The notes beneath the pieces were generated by a model, which did not search any database, was not told the DNA's origin, and saw nothing but the letters and a program-made list of their open reading frames with translations. 64,000 nucleotides of DNA from contig CP117875.1 of the NCBI GenBank assembly GCA_028736075.1, positions 3,782,001 through 3,846,000 of the forward strand, written 5' to 3'. Positions 1-10,046 of the stretch are shown here, piece after piece; positions within the stretch are counted from its first letter, which is position 1; every line of letters begins with the position of its first letter. Origin of the DNA: Chryseobacterium sp. KACC 21268 (GTDB lineage: Bacteria > Bacteroidota > Bacteroidia > Flavobacteriales > Weeksellaceae). The position numbers and the translations under genes were made by a program.

Positions 1-80
1 AACGCAATTAATTTAATTTTATTATATACCATTTTTTTAAAAAAATCGTTTATTTTGTAATCTTAAATAAAATAGCATTG

Positions 81-3000
81 ATGAAATTCAAATTTTATAT
101 TTTAACTTTTTGTGTTTTCTCCATTTTTGGACACGCTCAAAAGATTTCTCTTGTATGGGACGGTTATAAAGAAATGGATTATGGAACGGAGAAAGTTACG
201 TATCCATTTTTCAGTAATCATAATTATCAGGTGGAAGCAAATTCTATTTCTGCTAATCTTAATATCAAAACTGGAAATCAGATAACGCTAGATCAATTTG
301 TCTGGGAAGTACTTCCTGATAAGGATATTAAAGATATAAAAATCAATTCTATAACTTCTGCACCAAGGGTAAGTGTGAATTACTTTTTTAATGAAAGTGA
401 CAACGCGGAAAACGCCAACATCAATGTGGAAGCTATAAAATTAGATAAAAACAAAATCTATAAGCTCATCTCGTTTAACATCAATCAAACTTCTAAAACT
501 GCGGCTTCTGCCTACCGAAATAGCAGTAACAAAATTGGTAACACGGAAAATCCTTTAAAATCTGGAACCTTCTACAAAATAAAGGTTGATAAATCCGGAA
601 TTTTCAAAATTACCAAGCAATTTTTGCAGCAAAATGGTATCAATCCAGCCAATATTAATCCGAAAAATTTTAGAGTCTACGGAAACGGAGGTTTGATGTT
701 GCCCGAGTTCAATCAATTGGTTTACGATGATCCTGTGTACGGAAGAGGCGTAAATTTGCAATATGACGCCTTGCAGGAAGACGCAATCCAGGTGATTGGC
801 GAAGAAGATGGCGTGTGGAATGATAATGATTATGCAATCTTCTACGCACAAGGCCCTAATGGATACAACATCCACAGATCTACCAATGGAAATGGAAACA
901 GAAGAACCGAGACTAGAGACACTCCTACAACTGATAATTTTGTAAATATCTACGAAGATTTTTCTTACTATTTCATCAACTTTGATATTGGTGAGGGCAA
1001 GAGAGTTCAGGTGATTGATACTGCCCTTCCACAGAATCTCATCACACGTTATGATGATTACCAATTCATTAATGAGGAAAAATTTAATTTAGAAAGATTA
1101 GGAAGAATATGGACTGGCGATGTGATCCCTGGAAGTCGTGAAATCACTTTCAACACAAGAAGTGCTATTAATCCGGATGACGTTATCATTTTCAAAACAC
1201 AAGTCATTGGATATGAAGCACAATCAACAAAAATAGTAATTAACGTCAATGGTACAACATCCGAACCTTCGGTAGCCAGTAATGCAAAAAGTTTTGTTAA
1301 ACTGAGGACTGAGAATGCTTTATATGATCAAACAGGAAATACGATCAAGTTCAATTACACTCCAAATATCAGCGGAAATCCAAATGCCAAATTTTACTTT
1401 GATTACGCAGAAGTACAGTACAAAGAAAATTTGAATTTCAATGATACTCAGATGAATTTCAGAGCGTATGATATTGTAGAGGGATCAGGCAATTCCTACG
1501 GTTTTTCTATGTCAAATGCTGCTGGCGTGGATCAAGTATGGGATGTATCGGACATTACAAACCCAAAAAAACTAACGAATAAGAATGCCCAGAATACCGT
1601 ATTCAATTTTGGATATGTTGCAGGAAGTCCTTATTTTAATAATGAATTTGCAGCCTTTAAAAATTCTGCAGCTTACGAGCCTAGTTTTGTAGGGAAAGTT
1701 GATAATCAAGATTTATCTTCTATTCAAAATATAGATTACTTGATCATCACACAGCCATCGTTTTCAGCTCAGGCTGAGAGATTAGCGGCTTATCATAGGA
1801 CTGCTAATAACTTCAATGTGTACGTTGCTGATGTCAATAAGATTTATAACGAATTCAGCAGCGGAAGCAAGGATATCACAGCTATCCGAAACTTTGTCAC
1901 CAAGCTGAATAACCAGAAACCTCTGAAATATGTCTTCATCCTGGGAGATACTTCTTACGATTTCAAAAATAGAATTGCCCGAAACACAGATATCATTCCT
2001 AGCTACCAGAGTGAACACAGCGCTGATTTGGAAAATTCGTATGTTACAGATGATTATTTTGTAATGACCAAACCACAGACCGCAACAAAAATCACTCAAA
2101 TCCTACCCGATCTACCTATCGGAAGATTACCTGCCAGCACTGTTGCAGAAGCTAAAATTATGTTGGATAAAACTTTGGCATATTATAATGCTCTACCTGG
2201 TCAATCTACCCCATTTGGTGAGTGGAGAATGAAACTTAATTTTGTAGCAGATGATGACTATGACGGAAGCGGTCCTTTTGGCATTCCTGGTCCGTTCCAC
2301 AATCTTTTGGATTACAGTGTTAAAGAAAACTTTGAAACCAATACAGACAAACCAGAATACAATATTAAAAAGCTCTACATGGACGCTTTTCCTGCAATTA
2401 CAAGTGCCGGAGGACAAAGATTTCTCCAAGTAAATCAAGCTATTTCTAATGACATCGGTAACAGTTTGTACCTACTTTACTTTGGGCACGGTGGTATTAA
2501 TAGCTGGGCTCAGGAAAGAGTTTTATCTTCTACCGAGATTCAGGGATTCAATAACTTCACATCTGTCTATAGCCGTTTTCCATTGGTATCAACTATTACT
2601 TGTGAATTCACTCTTTGGGATGAGCCAAACACAAATTCTGCAGGAGAGCAGTTTATCAAATTAGCTACAGGAGGTGCTGCAACGATGATTACTTCCAGCC
2701 GAAAAATCAGTGTAGACTATGGAAGAAAATTCACACTTCTTTTCAACACTAATATTTTCAAATTATATGCAGACGATTTCCTCCCATTAGGTGATGCACA
2801 TCTCATCGCAAAGAATCAGTATTTTACAACATATAATTCTTCTCCAGACCATCTAAAGGTGAATTTCCTGGGGGATCCTGCTATGAAACTTAGCAGACCT
2901 AAAAGATTATTAACGATTGATAATGTAGAAACACCTGTACCTGGAAAAATAAGAGCGCTGGATTTTGTAACAATCAAAGGGCACGTAAATAAAGCCGACG

Positions 3001-4058
3001 GAACAGTGGACACTTCTTTTAACGGACGTGTGGCAATTAATATTTTTGATAAAAAAATTGAAAAAACAACGCTTAATAATGATAAGGTTGACAAAACCAA
3101 GCCACCGTATATAGATATGATATACAAATTTGTGGAGGAACCTAGTGCCATCGTGAAAGCGTCTGGAACAGTTGTCAATGGACAATATACTGTAGAATTC
3201 TATGTCCCAAAAGACATTAATTATGAAAATGGAAACGGAAGAATCCTGGCCTATGCAGATAACAAAAGCTTTGATGTTTTCACTAATGAAGTGAGAGAGA
3301 TAGGCGGCATTAATCCGGATGGAATTAATGATAATGAAGCACCAGGCGTCAATCTGTATATGAACAATACCAACTTTGCCAATGGCGGAATCACAGATCA
3401 GAATCCAATGTTGCTTGCCTGTGTGAAAGATAATATGGGAATCAACTCCACTGGTGCGGGTATCGGTCACGATATTACATTTGTACTGGATGGTGACGTT
3501 GTCAATACAACAACCATTAATGATTATTTCTCTTCAGGCGATGGTAATGGCTGCAGCTTCACAGGGTTAAAGGATTACCAAAAAGGTTCTGTCACCTTTC
3601 CGCTGAAGAGTCTGACGCCGGGAGAACATCAATTGGTTTTTAAAGTTTGGGACATCAACAATAATTCTACATCATCTACGTTAAACTTTGTAGTAAAAGA
3701 CGAGTCCGAGAGAAAACTGACTGTAAACAGACTTCTCAATTGGCCAAATCCTTTCACAAATAAAACCTACGTTCAGTTTGAACATAACTGTGATGATATT
3801 CTGGACGTGAATGTTCAAATCTATACCATTACTGGAAAAATAGTAAGAACATTGTCTACAAGTGTTACAGCAGAGCAAACAACATCCCTGCAAGGCTTCA
3901 GAACTCCAAGACAAGCCATAGAATGGGACGGAAAAGATGATTTTGGTGATACTGTTGCAAAGGGTACATATATTTTTAAGATATTTGCACGCAGCCAAAA
4001 TCAGGAAAAATGTTCCGGAAGTGCAACAGCGGTTGAAAAAATGGTGTTATTAAAATAA
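81..4058 (+). CDS. porU: Type IX secretion system sortase PorU
   Basis: PorU is the cell-surface cysteine protease of type IX secretion: it removes the C-terminal sorting domain of cargo and attaches the cargo to the outer membrane. The 1325-residue product has a signal peptide ending at about residue 20 (GHAQ) and a peptidase C25 (gingipain-like) domain at roughly 540-930. The likely catalytic pair is His803 in YFGHGG and Cys841 in TITCEF. A FlgD-like beta domain near 1230-1325 contains NWPNPF and GTYIFKI. The start is ATG 81; a TTG directly before it is in frame but not needed. porV follows after 44 bp, the usual flavobacterial order, so the two are probably co-transcribed. Family identity is confident; the domain limits are estimates. 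Confidence 0.93.
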   Translation: MKFKFYILTFCVFSIFGHAQKISLVWDGYKEMDYGTEKVTYPFFSNHNYQVEANSISANLNIKTGNQITLDQFVWEVLPDKDIKDIKINSITSAPRVSVNYFFNESDNAENANINVEAIKLDKNKIYKLISFNINQTSKTAASAYRNSSNKIGNTENPLKSGTFYKIKVDKSGIFKITKQFLQQNGINPANINPKNFRVYGNGGLMLPEFNQLVYDDPVYGRGVNLQYDALQEDAIQVIGEEDGVWNDNDYAIFYAQGPNGYNIHRSTNGNGNRRTETRDTPTTDNFVNIYEDFSYYFINFDIGEGKRVQVIDTALPQNLITRYDDYQFINEEKFNLERLGRIWTGDVIPGSREITFNTRSAINPDDVIIFKTQVIGYEAQSTKIVINVNGTTSEPSVASNAKSFVKLRTENALYDQTGNTIKFNYTPNISGNPNAKFYFDYAEVQYKENLNFNDTQMNFRAYDIVEGSGNSYGFSMSNAAGVDQVWDVSDITNPKKLTNKNAQNTVFNFGYVAGSPYFNNEFAAFKNSAAYEPSFVGKVDNQDLSSIQNIDYLIITQPSFSAQAERLAAYHRTANNFNVYVADVNKIYNEFSSGSKDITAIRNFVTKLNNQKPLKYVFILGDTSYDFKNRIARNTDIIPSYQSEHSADLENSYVTDDYFVMTKPQTATKITQILPDLPIGRLPASTVAEAKIMLDKTLAYYNALPGQSTPFGEWRMKLNFVADDDYDGSGPFGIPGPFHNLLDYSVKENFETNTDKPEYNIKKLYMDAFPAITSAGGQRFLQVNQAISNDIGNSLYLLYFGHGGINSWAQERVLSSTEIQGFNNFTSVYSRFPLVSTITCEFTLWDEPNTNSAGEQFIKLATGGAATMITSSRKISVDYGRKFTLLFNTNIFKLYADDFLPLGDAHLIAKNQYFTTYNSSPDHLKVNFLGDPAMKLSRPKRLLTIDNVETPVPGKIRALDFVTIKGHVNKADGTVDTSFNGRVAINIFDKKIEKTTLNNDKVDKTKPPYIDMIYKFVEEPSAIVKASGTVVNGQYTVEFYVPKDINYENGNGRILAYADNKSFDVFTNEVREIGGINPDGINDNEAPGVNLYMNNTNFANGGITDQNPMLLACVKDNMGINSTGAGIGHDITFVLDGDVVNTTTINDYFSSGDGNGCSFTGLKDYQKGSVTFPLKSLTPGEHQLVFKVWDINNNSTSSTLNFVVKDESERKLTVNRLLNWPNPFTNKTYVQFEHNCDDILDVNVQIYTITGKIVRTLSTSVTAEQTTSLQGFRTPRQAIEWDGKDDFGDTVAKGTYIFKIFARSQNQEKCSGSATAVEKMVLLK

Positions 4059-4102
4059 TAAAAACATAATATATCGGTAAAATTTACCCTAAAAGAACAA
4101 AA

Positions 4103-5233
4103 ATGAATTTAACAAAAAGATTATTTTTAGGATTAGGAATTGGCGTTTCTGCCTTTGCTTTTTCTCAAAACATTCAGCCGGTGCTTACCGGAGCCCCATT
4201 CCTAAGAATTTCTCCAGACGCGAGAGCTGGTGGTATGGGTGACCAGGGTGTTGTAACATCTACAGATGTTTTCTCTCAATTTTGGAACGCTGCGAAATAT
4301 CCATTCGCAAAGGTATCATCAGGATTCGGGGTTAATTATACGCCTTATATGAGTAAGCTTACGAGTGATGTATTTTTACTATACGGATCTTACTACACTT
4401 TTTTGGGTGATGATGAGCGTTCTACTTTGAGTGCCAGTATCTATTACTTCAATATGGGAGATGTAGATTTGACAGACTTTGTAGGAAACGAGGTGATACA
4501 AGGTGGTACTGCGAAACCAAACGAATTCTCTGTCGATGTTGCTTATGGTTTGAAATTGACAGATAATTACTCAATGGCGGTTACTGGTAGATTCATCAGA
4601 TCCGATATTGGTGGAGGTTTCAACTCCAACAGTACTTTGAAACCTGCTAATACTTTTGCAGTAGATGTTGCCGGTTACTATATGTCTCCAAAACACGAAA
4701 GTATCAGTGGCTACGAAGGTAGAGTGAAAGCTGGTTGGGCAGTTCAGAATCTGGGTCCTAGATTGGATTACACAGGTGATGAAGAATCCAGATCTTATCT
4801 TCCTACAATGGCAAGATTAGGTCTAGGCTATGATCTATTGATTGATGACCAAAACCGTTTCAGCCTAAGTGGTGAAGCTTCCAAAATTTTGGTTCCAGGA
4901 CCAGACGAAACGACTGGAGATGTACCAAATGTAGGAGTAATCGAAGGGATTGGTAAATCTTTTGGTAATGAGAAAAGTATCATTTTCAGTGGTGCTGCCG
5001 AATATTCTTACGACGAGACTTTCGCCTTGAGAGCTGGTTATTTCACAGAAGCACCAGAACAAGGAGCTAGACAATATGCGACCGTAGGTGTTGGTTTCAA
5101 ATATGCTTCTTTTGGACTGGATCTTTCTTACCTGATCAATACTTCAAAGATCAACTCTGCTTTGGATAATACTTTGAGATTTGGTTTGACTTGGAACATC
5201 GGTAGCGAAACTTACAACGCACAAGATTATTAA
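4103..5233 (+). CDS. porV: Type IX secretion system outer membrane protein PorV (LptO)
   Basis: PorV is an outer-membrane beta-barrel of the FadL-like type that collects cargo from the translocon and passes it to PorU. The 376-residue product has a cleavable signal peptide (about residues 1-22, ending in FAFSQ) and the conserved N-terminal block LRISPDARAGGMGD. Alternating polar/aromatic strands fill the rest, and it ends in a strand-like region typical of outer-membrane barrels. It lies 44 bp after porU with no terminator between, and a strong terminator follows it, so porU-porV looks like one unit. Two proteins encoded further along the window carry the sorting domain this system recognises. 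Confidence 0.93.
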   Translation: MNLTKRLFLGLGIGVSAFAFSQNIQPVLTGAPFLRISPDARAGGMGDQGVVTSTDVFSQFWNAAKYPFAKVSSGFGVNYTPYMSKLTSDVFLLYGSYYTFLGDDERSTLSASIYYFNMGDVDLTDFVGNEVIQGGTAKPNEFSVDVAYGLKLTDNYSMAVTGRFIRSDIGGGFNSNSTLKPANTFAVDVAGYYMSPKHESISGYEGRVKAGWAVQNLGPRLDYTGDEESRSYLPTMARLGLGYDLLIDDQNRFSLSGEASKILVPGPDETTGDVPNVGVIEGIGKSFGNEKSIIFSGAAEYSYDETFALRAGYFTEAPEQGARQYATVGVGFKYASFGLDLSYLINTSKINSALDNTLRFGLTWNIGSETYNAQDY

Positions 5234-5263
5234 TTAGATCGATTTAAAAATCATTTAAATAAA

Positions 5264-5294
5264 AAATGCCAGAGCTTCACGCTTTGGCATTTTT
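5264..5294 (+). terminator. Intrinsic terminator after porV
   Basis: A 12-bp stem (AAATGCCAGAGC pairing with GCTTTGGCATTT, one G-T wobble) with a short loop is followed by a T-run. It closes the porU-porV unit. Confidence 0.85.
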
Positions 5295-5355
5295 TTTAGC
5301 ATTAACATAATTTCATTAATATCAATTTTAAATAGACTTTCCGTAAATTCGCCAT

Positions 5356-7611
5356 ATGAACTACAGTTCCGAACTCAAAAAATTCCTCACCAGCCAATAC
5401 ATCTATTCCGGAGCAAGGATCGCTTTGGCAATAGTGATTCCAAGTATCATCTTGGCGCAATTTGGTTTGCTTAAGGAATATTTTCTTTTCCCGCTCGGAA
5501 CCAGTTTTGTAGGATTGACGGATCAGCAAGGTCCATTCATCCGAAGAAGAAATACATTAATCCTATCCATTTTTTCTTTCTTTCTCATCGCCCTTTTGGC
5601 CAGTTTGGTGAAGGAATTTCCGATTGCCGTGTATCTGGAGATCATCATTTTCGGATTTTTCTTTTCGATGATCGGCGTTTACGGTTTGAGACTCGCCACC
5701 TTCGGATCCATTGCGCTAGTAGTTCTGAGTATCTTTATTGATGGACATTTGACTGGTGAAGACATTCTGAAAAGCACCTTCATCTTTTTCTTGGGATGCG
5801 TGTGGTTTTTTGTGATTTTTATGATTGTCTCAAAGCTTCAGCCTTACAAGTTGGCAAGTCAGGTTGTTGGGGAAAATTATCTGGAATTAGCAGATTATCT
5901 TAGAATTAAAGCTAAATATTACACTAAAAATCCCGACTTCAATGAGTTACTGAATCAACTGATCACTCAACAGATCAAAATCAAAAATCATCAGGAAGAC
6001 ACGCGAGAGATTGTCTTTAAAACCAGACAGATCGTGAACGAATCTACTACGCAAAGTAGAATTCTAATGTTGATGTTCCTCAATTCCTTCGATCTGTTTG
6101 ATAAGCTCTTGACTTCCGAAAACGACTACAAACGGATGACCCAGGTTTTTGGAGACACAACGCTGTTTCACAAGATCCACGATTATCTTTTGGCGATGGC
6201 AGATGAAATCACCAACCTCGGCATTTCGCTTCAAAGTGGTTTGACATTTAGACAAATTACCAATTTTGATAATGAACTAAAGAAAATCTACGACGATTTC
6301 TTCGACCACAGATCACAAAGATTTTCCTCAGAAACCTTGGAAGATTTTATGATGATGCGTCAGGTTTTGATGAGAATCACAGAGATCACAGACGAGGTGA
6401 AAACCATTTTGACCGTTCATTCTCAAGATAAAAAACTGGCCAAAAGTTTATCGTCAGGATTGGATTATTCGAAGTTTTTACCGAAAGAGGAAAAGATGAA
6501 TTTGAAAGTTCTATTTTCTAATTTCTCACTTAATTCTGGACATTTTCGTCATGCAATTAGAGTGACGATTGCCTTATTGATTGGTTACATCGTCTCAAGA
6601 TTTGAGATCCTCGGGATTGGGCATTCGTATTGGATTTTGATAACAATTATTGCGATTCTTAAACCCGCTTATTCCACCACCAAACACAGGAATCTTCTCC
6701 GATTGTTTGGAACCATTGCCGGCGGCGTAATCGCTTATATTATCTTGTATTATGTCAAAGATCCAGGCGCTATTTTGGTCATTCTTTTATTAAGTATGAT
6801 TCTGTGTTTCAGTTTATTGAAATCAAAATATTTTTGGGCGGTTTTATTTATGACGATCTACATTTTCTTGTCTTTTAATTTCTTAAGACCTGGAAACGTG
6901 AATGTTATTTTTAAAGATAGAATTCTGGATACCTTAATTGGTGGTGCAGTGACTTTTCTGGTAGCCTACTTTATCTTGCCAGTTTGGGAACACACGCAGA
7001 ATTTGGATCTGATGAAAAAATCGTCCAAAAGCAATCTCGATTATTTCCGATTGATCATGGATCATTTTATGAAGAAAGAATTACACGACCAGGATTTCCG
7101 GATTAGCAGAAAAAACGCGATCATCGATTTGGCGAATCTCTCCGACAACTTTCAAAGGATGATCTCGGACCCAAAAAACCAGCAAAGAAAATTGGAAACG
7201 GTTCACCAGTTTGTAACTACCACGCACTTGATCACGGCATACACCGCATCATTATCGCAATATGCAAAGTCTGGTCACGAGTTTCCGGAAATCGATTTTC
7301 AAAATTGGAAGATCAAGATCTCTGCAGAGTTGTTGCGCACTTCTTCCCTACTCTTCCAGCAAGATCTGGATGAACAGACGAGAACGGAAAGTCACATCAA
7401 GCCGGAAGATCAGGTTTTTGACCTTTTGGAAAAACGAAAAGCGGAATTGGAAAACCAAGCAATTTCAAATGAGCGAACGTTCACCGTCAGTCATTTGACC
7501 GAGATCAAGAACATCAGAGAACTTTTGGCACTGATCTACGACGTTGCGAAGGACCAAAGAAAGATTATTGAGGAATATCGCATCTATCAATCCACAACTG
7601 CGAAACAGTAA
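5356..7611 (+). CDS. FUSC-family (YccS/YhfK-like) inner membrane protein
   Basis: The 751-residue protein has two clusters of membrane segments (about residues 20-165 and 400-540), separated and followed by charged, helical cytoplasmic stretches. This is the layout of the FUSC/YccS family. The second cluster contains the family hallmark around HSYWILITIIAILKP, just after a transmembrane helix. FUSC proteins are linked to export of aromatic acids in some relatives, but no substrate can be read from this sequence. Its 3' end overlaps that of the convergent phosphopantetheinyl transferase gene by 25 bp. Start is ATG 5356. Confidence 0.85.
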   Translation: MNYSSELKKFLTSQYIYSGARIALAIVIPSIILAQFGLLKEYFLFPLGTSFVGLTDQQGPFIRRRNTLILSIFSFFLIALLASLVKEFPIAVYLEIIIFGFFFSMIGVYGLRLATFGSIALVVLSIFIDGHLTGEDILKSTFIFFLGCVWFFVIFMIVSKLQPYKLASQVVGENYLELADYLRIKAKYYTKNPDFNELLNQLITQQIKIKNHQEDTREIVFKTRQIVNESTTQSRILMLMFLNSFDLFDKLLTSENDYKRMTQVFGDTTLFHKIHDYLLAMADEITNLGISLQSGLTFRQITNFDNELKKIYDDFFDHRSQRFSSETLEDFMMMRQVLMRITEITDEVKTILTVHSQDKKLAKSLSSGLDYSKFLPKEEKMNLKVLFSNFSLNSGHFRHAIRVTIALLIGYIVSRFEILGIGHSYWILITIIAILKPAYSTTKHRNLLRLFGTIAGGVIAYIILYYVKDPGAILVILLLSMILCFSLLKSKYFWAVLFMTIYIFLSFNFLRPGNVNVIFKDRILDTLIGGAVTFLVAYFILPVWEHTQNLDLMKKSSKSNLDYFRLIMDHFMKKELHDQDFRISRKNAIIDLANLSDNFQRMISDPKNQQRKLETVHQFVTTTHLITAYTASLSQYAKSGHEFPEIDFQNWKIKISAELLRTSSLLFQQDLDEQTRTESHIKPEDQVFDLLEKRKAELENQAISNERTFTVSHLTEIKNIRELLALIYDVAKDQRKIIEEYRIYQSTTAKQ

Positions 7612-8198
7612 TTATCAAAGAAATTGATTTTTGCTTTGAAGAAATCTTCATTCTGATCATCATAAACTCTGCATTTTACAGACAATTCCTCCTTTAGGTT
7701 GAACGGCAATACATCGTAATGCTTTTTCAAAGACCAATGTTTGCTGTGATGGATTTTGTAAAGCGCTTCTTTCACGCACCAGATCGCTGTCAGGAAATCC
7801 ACTTCCTCCGCGTCATCAATGAAATTATTTTCGTGAAGGATAAATTTGTGTCGGATATTTTTGATTTTCTCTTTGCGCTTTTCGATATCGATCCCGATTT
7901 TATTTTTTGAGATCGCCAAACCTGCCAGCGGAAAAGAATGACTCACAGAGATCTGAAGATCATTAGGGAAAAGGTAAGGTTCACCGTCTTCTTTATAAAG
8001 GATCTTGTGATTGGGAAGCACCGATTTCAGCATTTTTCTCACCATCAAAACCTCAGCGATCTTGTTGGGATGATAGTTCAGGATCTTGTTTTGATTTTCC
8101 GGTTCCAGCAAGATCTCAGGGTCCAATTCTTCGGCCTTATCAAATTCCCAAATGAGAATGGTGGCAACATCGTCGGAAAGATCTTTGTAAAGTGGCAT
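7587..8198 (-). CDS. 4'-phosphopantetheinyl transferase superfamily protein
   Basis: The enzyme moves the 4'-phosphopantetheine arm from CoA to a serine of a carrier protein. The 203-residue product shows the two signature motifs: IGIDIE at 101-106 (Asp104 and Glu106 as Mg ligands) and WCVKEALYK at 140-148 (Glu144 and Lys143). A substrate-binding SVSHS lies at 84-88. The length fits single-domain Sfp/AcpS-like transferases. No carrier protein or synthase gene is adjacent, so the target is not shown; in Flavobacteriia such genes may serve fatty-acid or pigment carriers. A TATTTTTG box on the minus strand (8243-8250) is a possible promoter. Confidence 0.88.
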   Translation of the reverse strand: MPLYKDLSDDVATILIWEFDKAEELDPEILLEPENQNKILNYHPNKIAEVLMVRKMLKSVLPNHKILYKEDGEPYLFPNDLQISVSHSFPLAGLAISKNKIGIDIEKRKEKIKNIRHKFILHENNFIDDAEEVDFLTAIWCVKEALYKIHHSKHWSLKKHYDVLPFNLKEELSVKCRVYDDQNEDFFKAKINFFDNYCFAVVD

Positions 8199-8321
8199 CG
8201 GAAATTATTGTTTTGCTAATTTAATAAAAACAAAATGATCACCAAAAATAAACCAACAATGCGCCCAACTTAAAAATTCCTTAAATTTTTATATTTAAGA
8301 TGTTGTTAACAATTAAGCAAG

Positions 8322-8329
8322 TAAATTTG
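8322..8329 (+). promoter_or_regulatory. Putative flavobacterial -7 box (TAAATTTG)
   Basis: TAAATTTG matches the Bacteroidota -7 consensus TAnnTTTG, with a TTG 16 bp upstream (8303-8305). The ATG of the small membrane protein is only 10 nt past the box, so the transcript leader would be only a few nucleotides. Confidence 0.6.
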
Positions 8330-8339
8330 CAGTATCAAA

Positions 8340-8717
8340 ATGAGAAATGGTATTATATATTTACTGATGTGCATTTTTCTACTGTTTACGGTAGAGAACA
8401 AGCAATCTCTTGATTTCCAGCCAGATTTCGGAAGTCAGAATACCTCATCTCAATTTTTTTCATTTGCAAAAAAGCACCGCTCCACCCATTCTTTGGAGAG
8501 AACCTCTTTGCAGCAGATCAATGATTCTTTGGATTCTCCGGAAGAATTTGATCTCGGTCTTTCAAACGCCTTCAATGCCATTGCAGTTCTAACTGTTTTT
8601 GGCTTAGGTTACCTTTTACATCTATATTTCAAACGTACTAAACAGAAATTCCACGAGCCGGAAACGATTATCTATTCGATAAAAAGGTTCATTCTGCTGC
8701 GTTCAATCCGTATTTAA
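8340..8717 (+). CDS. Small membrane protein of unknown function, upstream of the RND efflux genes
   Basis: This is a 125-residue protein that I do not recognise. It has a hydrophobic N-terminus (1-18; signal peptide or anchor), a polar Ser/His-rich stretch (about 22-75), a clear membrane helix at 78-97, and a basic C-terminal tail that should face the cytoplasm. It lies 152 bp before the adaptor gene of the RND pump on the same strand. No terminator was seen between them, so it may be the first gene of that transcript. A near-leaderless start is implied by the -7 box 10 nt upstream. The gene call rests on codon-like composition, a plausible topology and the promoter. Confidence 0.6.
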   Translation: MRNGIIYLLMCIFLLFTVENKQSLDFQPDFGSQNTSSQFFSFAKKHRSTHSLERTSLQQINDSLDSPEEFDLGLSNAFNAIAVLTVFGLGYLLHLYFKRTKQKFHEPETIIYSIKRFILLRSIRI

Positions 8718-8869
8718 ACTTTACTTATTCAAAGACCTTATTACCCTTATTCCAAAGTGGTAACATTCCTTGTTGTCTTTGAGATTTCCCTATTCAACAT
8801 TTCACTGAAATTGATGGTCTTTTTGATCATTGATTCAACATTCAATTAAAAAAATAAAACTTATCAAAA

Positions 8870-9952
8870 ATGAAAAGAGTCACATTTTCTGTTGCTCTCA
8901 GCGCCTTGCTGATTATCTTTAGCTGTAAAGACAAAAAAGAAGAAAAAGAAGAAAAGGTCGTTTATCCCACTACCACAGCGGTAAAAATGGATACGGTCAT
9001 CACCAAAGAATTTGTTTCCCAGATCAGATCGGAAAAGAATATCGAGATCAGAGCCCAGGAAAAAGGCTTTCTGGAAAAAATATATGTGGATGAAGGTCAG
9101 CACGTACAGGCCGGACAAGTGTTGTTTAAAATAATGCCTCAACTTTATCAGGCGGATGTTTTAAAGGCAAAAGCAGAAGTAGCACAGGCCGAGATCGAGC
9201 TACAGAATTCCAGTACGCTGGCCAACAGCAATGTCGTTTCCATCAACGAAAAAAGAATGGCAAAAGCAAAACTGGATGCTGCAAAAGCTGAATTGAATCT
9301 TGCTCAAACACACCTATCATTCACCACCATCAGAGCACCATTTTCCGGGATCATCAACCGTCTTCCGCTCAAGCTGGGAAGTCTTGTAGATGAAGGTGAT
9401 TTACTCACAAGCCTTTCCGACAATGGCGGGATCTACGCTTATTTCAATGTCTCAGAGCCAGAATATATCAATTACCAAACGCACTCTGCTGAACGTGGCA
9501 ACAACCAAGTTTCCCTATTAATGGCCAATGGCGAAGCATTCCCTGACAAAGGTATCATCCAAACCATTGAGGGTGAATTTGATAATGAAACTGGAAACAT
9601 CGCTTTCCGGGCCAAATTCCCAAATCCAGATCAGTTATTGAGAAATGGCGAAACGGGAAAGGTACAGATGACAATGCCGTTGAAAAATGCGCTCATCATT
9701 CCACAAAAAGCGACCTACGAAATTCAAGATCAGATCTATGTTTTCGTGGTGGATAAGAATGGAAAAGTAAGTTCCAAAAACGTGAAGGTGGCTTACAATC
9801 TCCCAGATCTTTATGTGATCTCCGAAGGTCTTAATGAAAATGATAAGTTCCTGTTGGAAGGTGTCCAAAAAGTGAAGGACGACCAGAAAGTGGAAACCAA
9901 ATTCCAAGATCCGAAGAAAGTCTTGAACTCTCTGAAACTACAGGCAAACTAA
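8870..9952 (+). CDS. RND efflux periplasmic adaptor (membrane fusion protein, AcrA-like)
   Basis: The adaptor bridges the inner-membrane RND pump and the outer-membrane channel. The 360-residue product begins with a lipoprotein signal (IIFSC, lipidated Cys19) followed by a Lys/Glu-rich linker. It then has a barrel-sandwich half-motif (about 59-88, GFLEKIYVDEGQHVQAGQ), a coiled-coil hairpin (about 95-145, rich in Ala/Lys/Glu), the second half-motif around IRAPFSGIINRLP, and beta-barrel domains ending near 345. It is the first of three consecutive pump genes (adaptor, pump, channel) and is followed by a 94-bp gap. The substrate cannot be deduced. Confidence 0.92.
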   Translation: MKRVTFSVALSALLIIFSCKDKKEEKEEKVVYPTTTAVKMDTVITKEFVSQIRSEKNIEIRAQEKGFLEKIYVDEGQHVQAGQVLFKIMPQLYQADVLKAKAEVAQAEIELQNSSTLANSNVVSINEKRMAKAKLDAAKAELNLAQTHLSFTTIRAPFSGIINRLPLKLGSLVDEGDLLTSLSDNGGIYAYFNVSEPEYINYQTHSAERGNNQVSLLMANGEAFPDKGIIQTIEGEFDNETGNIAFRAKFPNPDQLLRNGETGKVQMTMPLKNALIIPQKATYEIQDQIYVFVVDKNGKVSSKNVKVAYNLPDLYVISEGLNENDKFLLEGVQKVKDDQKVETKFQDPKKVLNSLKLQAN

Positions 9953-10046
9953 GATAAAAATGATAAATGATAATTGAGAAATGATTCCGACTCCTGGTCT
10001 AAAATCTTTTTCGTCTATCATCTATTGTCTAAAAAAATAATTCTTT

